A stretch of 64,000 bases of DNA, from the NCBI GenBank assembly GCA_018660415.1, contig JABJKG010000012.1, positions 20,159 through 84,158 on the forward strand. Direction: 5' to 3'. The translations under genes and the position numbers were made by a program. Shown here piece by piece: positions 26,494 through 34,074 of the stretch. The DNA comes from a bacterium. Its GTDB lineage: Bacteria; Babelota; Babeliae; Babelales; UBA12409. Below the pieces are notes generated by a model. It saw nothing but the letters and a program-made list of their open reading frames with translations, did not search any database and had not been told where the DNA came from. How positions within the stretch are numbered: position 1 is the stretch's first letter; the number at the start of each line of letters is the position of its first letter.

Positions 26494-27183
26494 ATGCTCA
26501 ACTTTAAGCACATACTCTTAGGTTTAATAATATTCAGCACTGGCCAAGCTAATGCCCATATACTCTTTGATGCTGCCCGAACTGGCAATGTAACGGTAGT
26601 ACAACAATTTATTAAAACTGATCAAGAAGTAACCGATGCAGAACGGTATGTTAATTACTTAATAGCTGATCGTGTGTTATGGATCGCTCTTAAAAGCGGT
26701 CAAATGTCAGTGGTCATGTTTCTTCTTCAGCAGGTTCTTGTTGATGTTAATCTTCAAAATCCATACAACTACAAATCGCCGCTCATGCCAGCTTGTCAAT
26801 ATGGTAATTTTGAAATGATCCAATACTTAATTTCTCGTGGCGCCCTTGTAAATTTACCAGACAAAGAAGGTATGACAACATTAATGCTAGCCGTTGAAAA
26901 TCACCACCTTCATATTGTACATTTTTTACTCAACCATGGAGCAGATACAACTTTAGTAAACAGTAAAGGACAAACAGCCTTAGGCTTGGCTGCAGAAAAC
27001 AACTTCTTGGCCATATTCAGCTGTCTCGCACACAGTAAGAATATCTCTCAAGTAGAGCTCATAAAAGTTTTAACTGAATATCCAAAAATGAATTTTTTGT
27101 ATGCAAAGCAAAATAAGACACTTGTGAATAACTTCCAATCAAACAAAGATCAAACCAACGGTCTTCTTGATCTTTTAGATTAA
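26494..27183 (+). CDS. Secreted ankyrin-repeat protein
   Basis: 229 residues with a signal peptide (MLNFKHILLGLIIFSTGQANA). About four ankyrin repeats follow: FDAARTGNVTVVQQFI, LWIALKSGQMSVVMFLLQQ, YKSPLMPACQYGNFEMIQYLISRGALVN (in part), GMTTLMLAVENHHLHIVHFL and GQTALGLAAENNFLAIFSCL. The C-terminal 45 residues are not repeat-like. It heads a run of four plus-strand ankyrin-type genes, but has its own terminator. A binding role outside the cytoplasm is likely; partner unknown. Confidence 0.87.
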   Translation: MLNFKHILLGLIIFSTGQANAHILFDAARTGNVTVVQQFIKTDQEVTDAERYVNYLIADRVLWIALKSGQMSVVMFLLQQVLVDVNLQNPYNYKSPLMPACQYGNFEMIQYLISRGALVNLPDKEGMTTLMLAVENHHLHIVHFLLNHGADTTLVNSKGQTALGLAAENNFLAIFSCLAHSKNISQVELIKVLTEYPKMNFLYAKQNKTLVNNFQSNKDQTNGLLDLLD

Positions 27184-27207
27184 AAGTTAAAAAAGTTATA
27201 TATACAA

Positions 27208-27242
27208 CCGCCGATATTTTATAAAAAGTCGGCGGTTTTTCT
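27208..27242 (+). terminator. Rho-independent terminator
   Basis: CCGCCGA pairs with TCGGCGG around an AT-rich loop, with an upstream A-containing arm and T5 after it, just past the first ankyrin gene. Confidence 0.85.
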
Positions 27243-27328
27243 TGACTCTTTCGTTACAACCTTTATCCTTTTTTTACATATTATGCAGCGAATTTTTTCA
27301 AAAATAATTTTACATAAAAGGATAGTCC

Positions 27329-28108
27329 ATGAAACAAACCCTAATAAGATCCCTTCTTGCACTCTCTTGCATTGCAACCCTTACCTCAACACCAAAGCAA
27401 TTCATAGATAGATCAGAAATTATTCAGTCGTCCGAAGAAGGATATATGACAATAGTACAAGACCTAGTAGAAGAACATAATATCAGCGTCAACACACGAG
27501 ACGATGAAGGACGCACTCCTCTCTTGGCTGCAGCATCAGCAGGTCAGCTTCTCGTTGTGCGATACCTTGTAGAACAAGGTGCACATGTCAATCCCCGCGA
27601 TAACAATGGAATGACTCCACTTATGTGGGCTATTTGGAACGGGCATGAAGATATTGCCTTATTTTTAATCGAACAAAAAAGCAATGTAAACATCCAGGGT
27701 GATGACGGGTTGAATGCATTAATGCTAGCTTCTTGGAAAGGGTTTAAAAATGTGGTTCATTCAATCTTGCAAAAAAAGGTTGCTATAAATTCTCAAAACG
27801 ATGTTGGGCTTACTGCACTTATGGCTGCCTCACAACAAGGCTTTCTACCAATCGTCAAAGCCTTAGTAACTGCAGGCGCTGATGTAAACGTTATAGACCC
27901 TGACGGCAAATCTGCACTTACAGTAGCTCGAGAAGAAGGGCACCTTACCATTTCTCAATTCCTTCAAGATAATCAAGCCGCACCGGCACTTCAGCCAGTG
28001 ATAACATCAACCGCCGCAACAACCAATGGTACTCCAACACATAAAATAAAACCATCAACCTTTATGATGCTTTGTGAATGGTATAACAAAAAAACTATTA
28101 AACAGTAA
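27329..28108 (+). CDS. Secreted ankyrin-repeat protein
   Basis: 259 residues with a signal peptide (MKQTLIRSLLALSCIATLTST). Five regular ankyrin repeats span about 33-200: EGRTPLLAAASAGQLLVVRYL, NGMTPLMWAIWNGHEDIALFL, GLNALMLASWKGFKNVVHSIL, GLTALMAASQQGFLPIVKAL and GKSALTVAREEGHLTISQFL. All carry the canonical TPLxxAxxxGHxxhVxxLL pattern. The C-terminal 45 residues are Thr/Ala-rich and then basic. AAAGGATAG lies upstream of the ATG. The next ankyrin gene starts 23 nt later and is probably co-transcribed. Confidence 0.9.
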   Translation: MKQTLIRSLLALSCIATLTSTPKQFIDRSEIIQSSEEGYMTIVQDLVEEHNISVNTRDDEGRTPLLAAASAGQLLVVRYLVEQGAHVNPRDNNGMTPLMWAIWNGHEDIALFLIEQKSNVNIQGDDGLNALMLASWKGFKNVVHSILQKKVAINSQNDVGLTALMAASQQGFLPIVKALVTAGADVNVIDPDGKSALTVAREEGHLTISQFLQDNQAAPALQPVITSTAATTNGTPTHKIKPSTFMMLCEWYNKKTIKQ

Positions 28109-28131
28109 AAACTACGCCCCATTCGCTAAAA

Positions 28132-28893
28132 ATGAAAACCACAATACGTCTTTTAGTAACTTTTTATCTGTTAATATTTAACAATCCCATTCATACTCAA
28201 ATACAACCTAATAGTTTTGTATTTAAGGCCTTAGATAATAACGATTTCTCGACTATTAAAAGTTTTATTGCTAATGAAGGCAACCCTAATATTCTCGACG
28301 ATCTTTCATGGCCGTTACTCAATCGCGCCATTGATCAAGGAAGTATCGAAATTGTAGAACTTTTGGTTGAAAGTGGTGCTGTCGTTAACAACAACAAGCA
28401 AGACCGAAACGGCTCCACCGCTCTTATTGTTGCTGCACAAAAAGGAAGCCTCATCATAATTCAATACCTACTAGCACATGGCGCAAATATCTCTATGGGT
28501 GACCGAAATCAACGCACGGCACTCTGGTGGGCAGTCCACCATGAATATTTCACTCTAGCTCGCTACCTAGTTGAGCATGGTGCTGATGTAAACGCTAGGG
28601 ACTGCCGTAATGTTTCAGCCTTACAGTGGGCTGCACGACATCACAACGCTCCTATGGCCACCTACTTGATTGAGAACGGTGCTGAGGTTCAACTCGACTT
28701 CATGAGTGATCCTCGCATTGCTCTTCCTCTTACCAGCTTTGTATCAGCAAATAATCTTGATATGGTAATCTACCTGGCAGAGCATGGTGCTGGAAATCGA
28801 GATATCCAACAAGGACTTAAAAGGGCTCTCTGTAATAACTTTGAAGCTATTGCAACCTACTTACAAAGCAAGATCGACAAAAAAACAGCCTAA
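28132..28893 (+). CDS. Secreted ankyrin-repeat protein
   Basis: 253 residues, signal peptide (MKTTIRLLVTFYLLIFNNPIHT). Ankyrin repeats: KALDNNDFSTIKSFI, LLNRAIDQGSIEIVELLVESG, STALIVAAQKGSLIIIQYL, RTALWWAVHHEYFTLARYL, VSALQWAARHHNAPMATYL, and a weaker sixth, LTSFVSANNLDMVIYL. Co-oriented with, and 23 nt after, the previous ankyrin gene. Sequence is clearly a family member but repeats differ, so the duplication is old. No motif beyond the ankyrin array. Confidence 0.89.
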   Translation: MKTTIRLLVTFYLLIFNNPIHTQIQPNSFVFKALDNNDFSTIKSFIANEGNPNILDDLSWPLLNRAIDQGSIEIVELLVESGAVVNNNKQDRNGSTALIVAAQKGSLIIIQYLLAHGANISMGDRNQRTALWWAVHHEYFTLARYLVEHGADVNARDCRNVSALQWAARHHNAPMATYLIENGAEVQLDFMSDPRIALPLTSFVSANNLDMVIYLAEHGAGNRDIQQGLKRALCNNFEAIATYLQSKIDKKTA

Positions 28894-28993
28894 CACTGCC
28901 TATAAATAGGCCGTTAACGATACAATCTGTAGCGTTACATGAAAAAACTATATATACTATGCAATAATAAGTTAACTATTTTTAGGATTAAAT

Positions 28994-30076
28994 ATGAACA
29001 GAGAATTAGTTGTGTTTTTCGCCCTCTTGGCACTAACCAGTACAGTTGATACCTATGGTCTTAAAGCAAAAAAGCGCCGTCTTTCGACACTTTCCCCAAT
29101 CTCTGAGTTACATTCAGTTACTGATTCTGATTCAGGCAGAGCAAGCCCAACAAAAGTAGCCACTTTTAAAGCAATTGTACAACGAGAAAAAGCTTCTTCC
29201 ACCCTTGATACTCTCATAGCAAGAGCAACCTCGGACCCTACCCATCAAACTCTTTTTTTCAATCCAACACAACCTGCAGACCTCAGCATTGTTAGATTAA
29301 TAGGAGTGGACGGATCTGTAGACTCAGCAGGGTCACTAAGCCTAGCCGAACTACTTCAACGAAAAACCCGCGACGCTCAAAGAGCTCTCGAAAGTGCAAA
29401 AAAAGAGGATGAGGAGTTGCAGGATTGGCAGCTAGCTCGTCAAAAAGGGGACTATATCTCCTTACGAATAGACACTCCAACCGAAGAACGACGAAAACAA
29501 TTAGTAGCCTATCCTGAATATCTTGAAAAAGCGCTTAAATATGTTCTTGGAGGAAAAGCTCTTTTTCGGGCGATTGAAGAAAACCCTGAAGAGGTTCCTG
29601 GCCTACTTGGTACCGGAGCAGACCCAGGAGCATATGATAGCACCGGAAAAACGGTTCTATCTGCATCAATTCAACAGGGTGCACCCACAACCCAATCCCT
29701 ACTTGATGCTCGACAGCGAGAAGCTGCACGCAGAAACATGAGAGTTTTTCATGGAGATCTTCCCGACATAGAAACTGGAAACAGCCCCCTTATTACGGCT
29801 ACCCTCCAAGAAGACGAACTTGCCGTACATGCCTTACTCAATGCTGGCGTTGACCATTGCTACCAAAATGGTGATGGTGATACTGCTGCAATGATAGCCG
29901 CTCGACTTGGCAATCAAACCATTCTTGAAACTCTTTTAGCAAGGCATACACCAGAAGAGCTTCGTCTTTCTAATAAAGAAGGCCGAACAGCGCTGAATGA
30001 AGCCTCAACAGAGCGTGGGCAAGAAGCAGTCAGACGAGCCCTTCTTAGTAGAGTTTCTAGAAGTATTTTTGATTAA
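28994..30076 (+). CDS. Secreted protein with C-terminal ankyrin repeats
   Basis: 360 residues. An N-terminal signal peptide (MNRELVVFFALLALTSTVDTYG) is followed by a Ser/basic region and a charged helical stretch (RKTRDAQRALESAKKEDEEL) of unknown function up to about 185. Ankyrin repeats then follow: ALFRAIEENPEEVPGLL, GKTVLSASIQQGAPTTQSLL, NSPLITATLQEDELAVHALL, DTAAMIAARLGNQTILETLL and GRTALNEASTERGQEAVRRALL (split). The stop is only 5 nt from that of convergent pyrG with no terminator between. The unusual N-terminal half separates it from its neighbours. Confidence 0.83.
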   Translation: MNRELVVFFALLALTSTVDTYGLKAKKRRLSTLSPISELHSVTDSDSGRASPTKVATFKAIVQREKASSTLDTLIARATSDPTHQTLFFNPTQPADLSIVRLIGVDGSVDSAGSLSLAELLQRKTRDAQRALESAKKEDEELQDWQLARQKGDYISLRIDTPTEERRKQLVAYPEYLEKALKYVLGGKALFRAIEENPEEVPGLLGTGADPGAYDSTGKTVLSASIQQGAPTTQSLLDARQREAARRNMRVFHGDLPDIETGNSPLITATLQEDELAVHALLNAGVDHCYQNGDGDTAAMIAARLGNQTILETLLARHTPEELRLSNKEGRTALNEASTERGQEAVRRALLSRVSRSIFD

Positions 30077-30081
30077 ACGAT

Positions 30082-31722
30082 TTATCCCTGAGAACCAATC
30101 TTAGACGCTGCTACAAAAGATTTAAAAAGTGGATGCGGCTTAAACGGTTGCGATTGAAACTCTGGATGAAACTGGGTACCCACAAAAAATGGATGGTCCT
30201 GGATTTCAACAATCTCTACCAAATTGGTATCCGGATTAATGCCTACTATATCCAATCCCTTTTTTTCTAACAGATCCCGATAGTCATTATTAAATTCATA
30301 TCGATGCCTATGCCTTTCAGAAACAACATCTTCACCATACGCTGCATGAGTTTTACTACCAGCCTTTAATTGAGCATCATAAGAACCTAAACGCATGGTT
30401 GCCCCAAACTTCTTTTCATTAACATTGGAAGCCTGTAAGTCATTTAATTTAATAATAGGATCGGAAATTGATTCATCTATCTCTACACTCCCGGCACCCT
30501 GAATGCCTGCCACATTACGAGCAAACTCAATACAGGCCAACTGCATACCATAGCATAATCCTAAGTATGGAATCTTGTTCGTACGAGCATATTCAATAGT
30601 ACGTAAAATTCCCTCAGTCGAACGACCACCAAATCCACCCGGCACAACAATACCATCAAATTTTTCCAATTGGGATATCTCTTTAGGGTTATCCTCAAAC
30701 TGTTGCGAATTGATCCATGTTAACTCAGGCTTAACACCCTCAGACCAACATGCGTGCTTGATAGCCTCAATAACTGATATATAAGAATCGGCAAGATTGA
30801 AATCTCCTGTATCAAAATATTTTCCCACGACGGCAATCTTAAGTGGCGTTGTAGCTTCTCGTATTTGCTTGACCAGTGCCTGCCATTTTTTCGTATCATT
30901 TTCTTTAGCTGATAACCCCAGGTCATCTAACAACAAACTATCTAAATTTTGCTGTGCAAATAAAGTAGGAATACTATAGATTGAATCCACATCAGGAGCA
31001 GCAATTATGGTATCTTTTTTTAGATTGCACATATGCGCAAGGATTTCTCGACGCTTAGTGTCCAGTTCTTGCTCTCCACGCGCAATAATAAAGTCTGGTT
31101 GAATACCAGCCGAGTTCAATGTTCGAACTGCATACTGAGTCGGCTTGGTTTTCATTTCACCTAAGTATGCTGGCAATGGCAAGTAACTTACTAACACAAA
31201 TGATACATCATCGGGATTAGCCATTTTCATCATCCGCGCAGCTTCTAAAAAGAGAAGCAATTGATATTCACCAACCGTACCACCAAACTCAACTACCGTT
31301 ACTTCGGCATTGTTTTTCTCTTGTGCCAATTTAATACGACGAATAATCTCATTCGGAATATCCGGCACCACTTCAACGTCTTCACCTTGATACTCTAAAT
31401 TCCGTTCCCGCCGAATAACCTCTTGATATACCTGACCCGTTGTTACATAGTTTAATGCAGTCATTATATTACCCGTAAAACGCTCGTAATTCCCTAAATC
31501 TTGATCAGCTTCTATCCCATCAGAACCGATAAAAACCTCACCATGTTCTGTAGGTCGAATAGTTCCAGCATCAATATTAACATACATATCACACTTAACA
31601 TTAGTAACCCTAAATCCTCGTGCTTGCATCAGTGCCGATATTGATGCCGCCGTGACACCTTTTCCAACACTACTCATCACTCCGCCAACAACAAAAATAA
31701 ATTTAGGTTTTTTAAAATCCAT
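30082..31722 (-). CDS. pyrG: CTP synthase
   Basis: 546 residues. Converts UTP to CTP with glutamine and ATP. The synthetase domain starts with KFIFVVGGVMSSVGKGVTAAS and has MYVNIDAGTIRPTEHGEVF; the C-terminal glutamine amidotransferase domain has the nucleophile Cys in YLGLCYGMQLACIEFAR and the His-Glu pair in FHPEFQSQP. A GGAGG ribosome-binding site precedes the ATG. It is one of few nucleotide-biosynthesis genes in the window, consistent with uptake of host nucleotides but need for CTP balance (inference). Confidence 0.98.
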   Translation of the reverse strand: MDFKKPKFIFVVGGVMSSVGKGVTAASISALMQARGFRVTNVKCDMYVNIDAGTIRPTEHGEVFIGSDGIEADQDLGNYERFTGNIMTALNYVTTGQVYQEVIRRERNLEYQGEDVEVVPDIPNEIIRRIKLAQEKNNAEVTVVEFGGTVGEYQLLLFLEAARMMKMANPDDVSFVLVSYLPLPAYLGEMKTKPTQYAVRTLNSAGIQPDFIIARGEQELDTKRREILAHMCNLKKDTIIAAPDVDSIYSIPTLFAQQNLDSLLLDDLGLSAKENDTKKWQALVKQIREATTPLKIAVVGKYFDTGDFNLADSYISVIEAIKHACWSEGVKPELTWINSQQFEDNPKEISQLEKFDGIVVPGGFGGRSTEGILRTIEYARTNKIPYLGLCYGMQLACIEFARNVAGIQGAGSVEIDESISDPIIKLNDLQASNVNEKKFGATMRLGSYDAQLKAGSKTHAAYGEDVVSERHRHRYEFNNDYRDLLEKKGLDIVGINPDTNLVEIVEIQDHPFFVGTQFHPEFQSQPFKPHPLFKSFVAASKIGSQG

Positions 31723-31838
31723 GATCCCTCCACATAAGTTTTTATATAAAAAAGCATATACAAAAACAAAAAAAATGTCCTAAAATAATGAGCATTTTTT
31801 AACTTTTTTTTTAAGGTAAAAAACTCTTTTACAGAGCC

Positions 31839-31866
31839 TTGACTATTCTTTCCATTCTTCTATTAT
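31839..31866 (+). promoter_or_regulatory. Promoter of Ala-rich gene 1
   Basis: TTGACT (31839-31844), 16-nt spacer, TATTAT (31861-31866). The same arrangement precedes the two following paralogues. Confidence 0.7.
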
Positions 31867-31929
31867 TGTTATGTATGAATTGCCACATGTACTTTTGTTT
31901 TACTAACCCCTAAATTTATAGGTTTTTTT

Positions 31930-32475
31930 ATGAATAAGAAATTTTTACTTTCAGCATTATGCGTAACATTGTTATCTTCAAATATTAGTATCCATGCCGG
32001 CGGCATTGAAGAGGGAGCAGAAAAAGTTGTTAATGCAGCTGGAGAAGTTGTTGAAAGCGCACTTGAAAGCAATGCTGCAGAAAAAAGCGCTAGCATGTTC
32101 GCTAAATTGTTAGGACTTGTTACAGGCGGATTCTCACTCGCTGCAAAACCATTTGTAGCTGTTGGAAAACCTGTTGTAAACGCTGGAAGAACTTATGCAA
32201 TTGACCCTCTCAATAAATATGTTGGATCTCCTGCTTTCAATGGTGTAAAAACAGTTGGAACTAAAGTAAAACCTGTTGCAACAAATCCTTGGGTTATTGG
32301 TGTTGTTGGCGCTTCAGCTCTTGCTTATGTTGCTTACAAAGTTTATGAAAATGGTTACGAAGAATCAATGCGCAACCTTGGTGATACAACAAGCAAAGTT
32401 GCATCCCATAAGAAAACTTTAGCTGCTGGTATCGCTTCAGCTCTTGCTGGCGGTGCTTACTGGTACACTCGCTAA
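31930..32475 (+). CDS. Secreted Ala-rich protein, paralogue 1 of 3
   Basis: 181 residues, not recognised as a known family. It has a signal peptide (MNKKFLLSALCVTLLSSNISIHA), an Ala/Glu-rich helical region, a segment of repeated Lys-Pro-Val turns (AAKPFVAVGKPVVNAGRTYA, TKVKPVATNPWV) and a hydrophobic C-terminal helix (VIGVVGASALAYVAYKVYENG), then a second small hydrophobic helix (LAAGIASALAGGAYWY). The arrangement of TNP/TDE-x-W/F-V-x-x-V-x-x-x-(L/A)xxVAYKV is shared with the two downstream genes. Strong promoter and terminator make it a single-gene unit. Codon use favours T-ending codons, as in the outer-membrane proteins, suggesting high expression. It may be an envelope or membrane-inserting protein. 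Confidence 0.75.
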   Translation: MNKKFLLSALCVTLLSSNISIHAGGIEEGAEKVVNAAGEVVESALESNAAEKSASMFAKLLGLVTGGFSLAAKPFVAVGKPVVNAGRTYAIDPLNKYVGSPAFNGVKTVGTKVKPVATNPWVIGVVGASALAYVAYKVYENGYEESMRNLGDTTSKVASHKKTLAAGIASALAGGAYWYTR

Positions 32476-32497
32476 AATCTAGCGACAATAATTTTCT

Positions 32498-32533
32498 AAA
32501 GGAGAGAGCCCCAAAAGCTCTCTCCTTTTTTTT
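32498..32533 (+). terminator. Rho-independent terminator
   Basis: AAAGGAGAGAGC pairs with GCTCTCTCCTTT and is followed by a run of T. It closes Ala-rich gene 1. Confidence 0.9.
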
Positions 32534-32589
32534 GATCAACTGCCAAACTTGCTACCACCCCTAAAGACACTGGATAAGCCGTGAGGCTG

Positions 32590-32617
32590 TTGACGATTGT
32601 CCACCTTCCTTTATTCT
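32590..32617 (+). promoter_or_regulatory. Promoter of Ala-rich gene 2
   Basis: TTGACG (32590-32595), 16-nt spacer, TATTCT (32612-32617). Confidence 0.62.
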
Positions 32618-32677
32618 TAATAAAAGTTACCAAGCTTACATTACAATCTATTAATCACTTAAGCCTGGAGGTTTATT

Positions 32678-33157
32678 ATGAATAAAAAATTAATTCTTTC
32701 TGTCCTGATTACATCATTGACCCTGAGCATCACACAAAATACCAATGCGTCAATCACGAGAGGAGCCGCAGAACTATCACAAGTTCTTTGGGTTCATTCC
32801 AAAGCTGCTATAGGATGGACAGCTAAGCACGCAAGCGAAATAACCACTTCTACCGGCAAGTCTATTGGGGGTTCCGTATCAAACCTTAGTAAAGTTACTT
32901 TTACTAAAAGTAAGATCGCAGGAACAGCTACCTGGGCCGGCCTCAAGACTGCATTCTCTACAACAAAAAAAACTATAACGCCAGTTATAACCAATCGCAC
33001 CTTTGTTTACTCTGTTGCCATTGCAGGGCTCAGCGTTGCTGCCTATACCGTCATTAAAAAACGTAAGGCGATCAAAGCAAAAGTCACAAACCTTAAAAGC
33101 GCCCTCTTGGATGGCATTCTCGCGAGAGCAAACCCAAAACTTACACCACCGGCATAG
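32678..33157 (+). CDS. Secreted Ala-rich protein, paralogue 2 of 3
   Basis: 159 residues. Signal peptide MNKKLILSVLITSLTLSITQNTNA, then a Ser/Thr/Ala-rich stretch (KHASEITTSTGKSIGG), TATWAGLKTAFSTTKKTITP, and the shared hydrophobic segment VITNRTFVYSVAIAGLSVAA followed by YTVIKKRKAIKAKVTNLKSAL. It aligns best with paralogue 3: TW.W..LK.A.S.T......TPV.T...FV.SV...GL...AY.V..KR.AI.A....L.SA. The GGAGG ribosome-binding site is followed by ATG after TTTATT. Family unrecognised; a membrane-associated secreted protein is the most one can say. Confidence 0.75.
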   Translation: MNKKLILSVLITSLTLSITQNTNASITRGAAELSQVLWVHSKAAIGWTAKHASEITTSTGKSIGGSVSNLSKVTFTKSKIAGTATWAGLKTAFSTTKKTITPVITNRTFVYSVAIAGLSVAAYTVIKKRKAIKAKVTNLKSALLDGILARANPKLTPPA

Positions 33158-33346
33158 GTTATAAAACAAAAAGCTTTTTATTACGCAAAACAAGCATCAT
33201 TTCACACAGAAACAATCTCTTTTCAAAGAGCTTTTACTGCCACAATCCCCACTTAAGCAATCTACCCACCCAGACGACCTATTCCACACAATCACCATTC
33301 AGACAAATCTTTTCACACTGAAAAGAAACCAATACTATTGAGGCAG

Positions 33347-33374
33347 TTGACTATTATATACATTTCTTTATTAT
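33347..33374 (+). promoter_or_regulatory. Promoter of Ala-rich gene 3
   Basis: TTGACT (33347-33352), 16-nt spacer, TATTAT (33369-33374); identical boxes and spacing to gene 1. Confidence 0.7.
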
Positions 33375-33422
33375 TATTAATAGAAATTGTTGCAACATTT
33401 TCTATTTTATTAACCCTTAAGT

Positions 33423-34001
33423 TTGGAGGTTCTTATGAACAAAAAACTAATTCTTTCTATTCTTCTTAGCTCAATGGCTTTTGGTCTTTCTGCTAGTGAA
33501 GATGTTGCTGCAGAAGCTGGTAAAGAAGTTGCTAAACAAGCTGGTAAAATTGCTAAATACTTAGTAATCCCTGCTAAAGCAACTGCTAAAGCAACTGCTA
33601 ACGGAGCTTTAACTGCTGCTGACTACACTGTTGGTTTTGCTGGTTATCAAGCTAAAACTGCAGGTTCTTACCTTGCTGGGAAAACTGTTGATCTTGGAAA
33701 AGCTTCTTTTGCTGCAAGCAAAACAGCTGGAACATGGTCATGGGATTCACTTAAATCTGCTGTTTCAAAAACAGTAGAAATCGCAACTCCAGTAGTAACA
33801 GATGAATTATTTGTTGGTAGTGTTGTTTGTGTTGGCCTAGGTTATGTAGCTTACAAAGTTGCTCAAAAACGTGCAGCTATCACAGCTCAAGCTAAAGCTC
33901 TTTACAAATCTGCAAAAGAACATTCAACTATCACAGCTTGTACAGCAACTGCTGCTACTGTAGCTGCTGTTGGTGCGGGTGTTGTTCGTTACGCTAAGTA
34001 A
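33423..34001 (+). CDS. Secreted Ala-rich protein, paralogue 3 of 3
   Basis: The frame opens at 33423 with ATGGAGG inside the ribosome-binding site; the likely start is the ATG at 33435 (MNKKLILSILLSSMAFGLSAS signal peptide), giving 188 residues. The mature protein is Ala/Lys/Thr-rich (KATAKATANGALTAADYTVG), has SYLAGKTVDLGKASFAASKT and TWSWDSLKSAVSKTVE, then the shared TPVVTDELFVGSVVCVGLGY and VAYKVAQKRAAITAQAKAL, and a final hydrophobic helix (ITACTATAATVAAVGAGVV). Codons are extremely biased (GCT for Ala, AAA for Lys), the strongest bias in the window, which implies very high expression. Function unknown; amphipathic helices suggest interaction with membranes. Confidence 0.78.
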   Translation: MEVLMNKKLILSILLSSMAFGLSASEDVAAEAGKEVAKQAGKIAKYLVIPAKATAKATANGALTAADYTVGFAGYQAKTAGSYLAGKTVDLGKASFAASKTAGTWSWDSLKSAVSKTVEIATPVVTDELFVGSVVCVGLGYVAYKVAQKRAAITAQAKALYKSAKEHSTITACTATAATVAAVGAGVVRYAK

Positions 34002-34028
34002 CTCTACTTAGTCATTGCAACGATTTAA

Positions 34029-34066
34029 AATAAGAGAGGGTGTTTTCATCCTCTCTTATTTTTTTG
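34029..34066. terminator. Bidirectional hairpin terminator
   Basis: AATAAGAGAGG pairs with CCTCTCTTATT, followed by T7. It lies between Ala-rich gene 3 and the convergent lipase gene. Confidence 0.88.
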
Positions 34067-34074
34067 TTTAATCG

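Noticed and set aside
33165..33182. Terminator after Ala-rich gene 2
   Set aside because: Only AAAAAGCTTTTT, a short self-complementary run with no GC stem; too weak.
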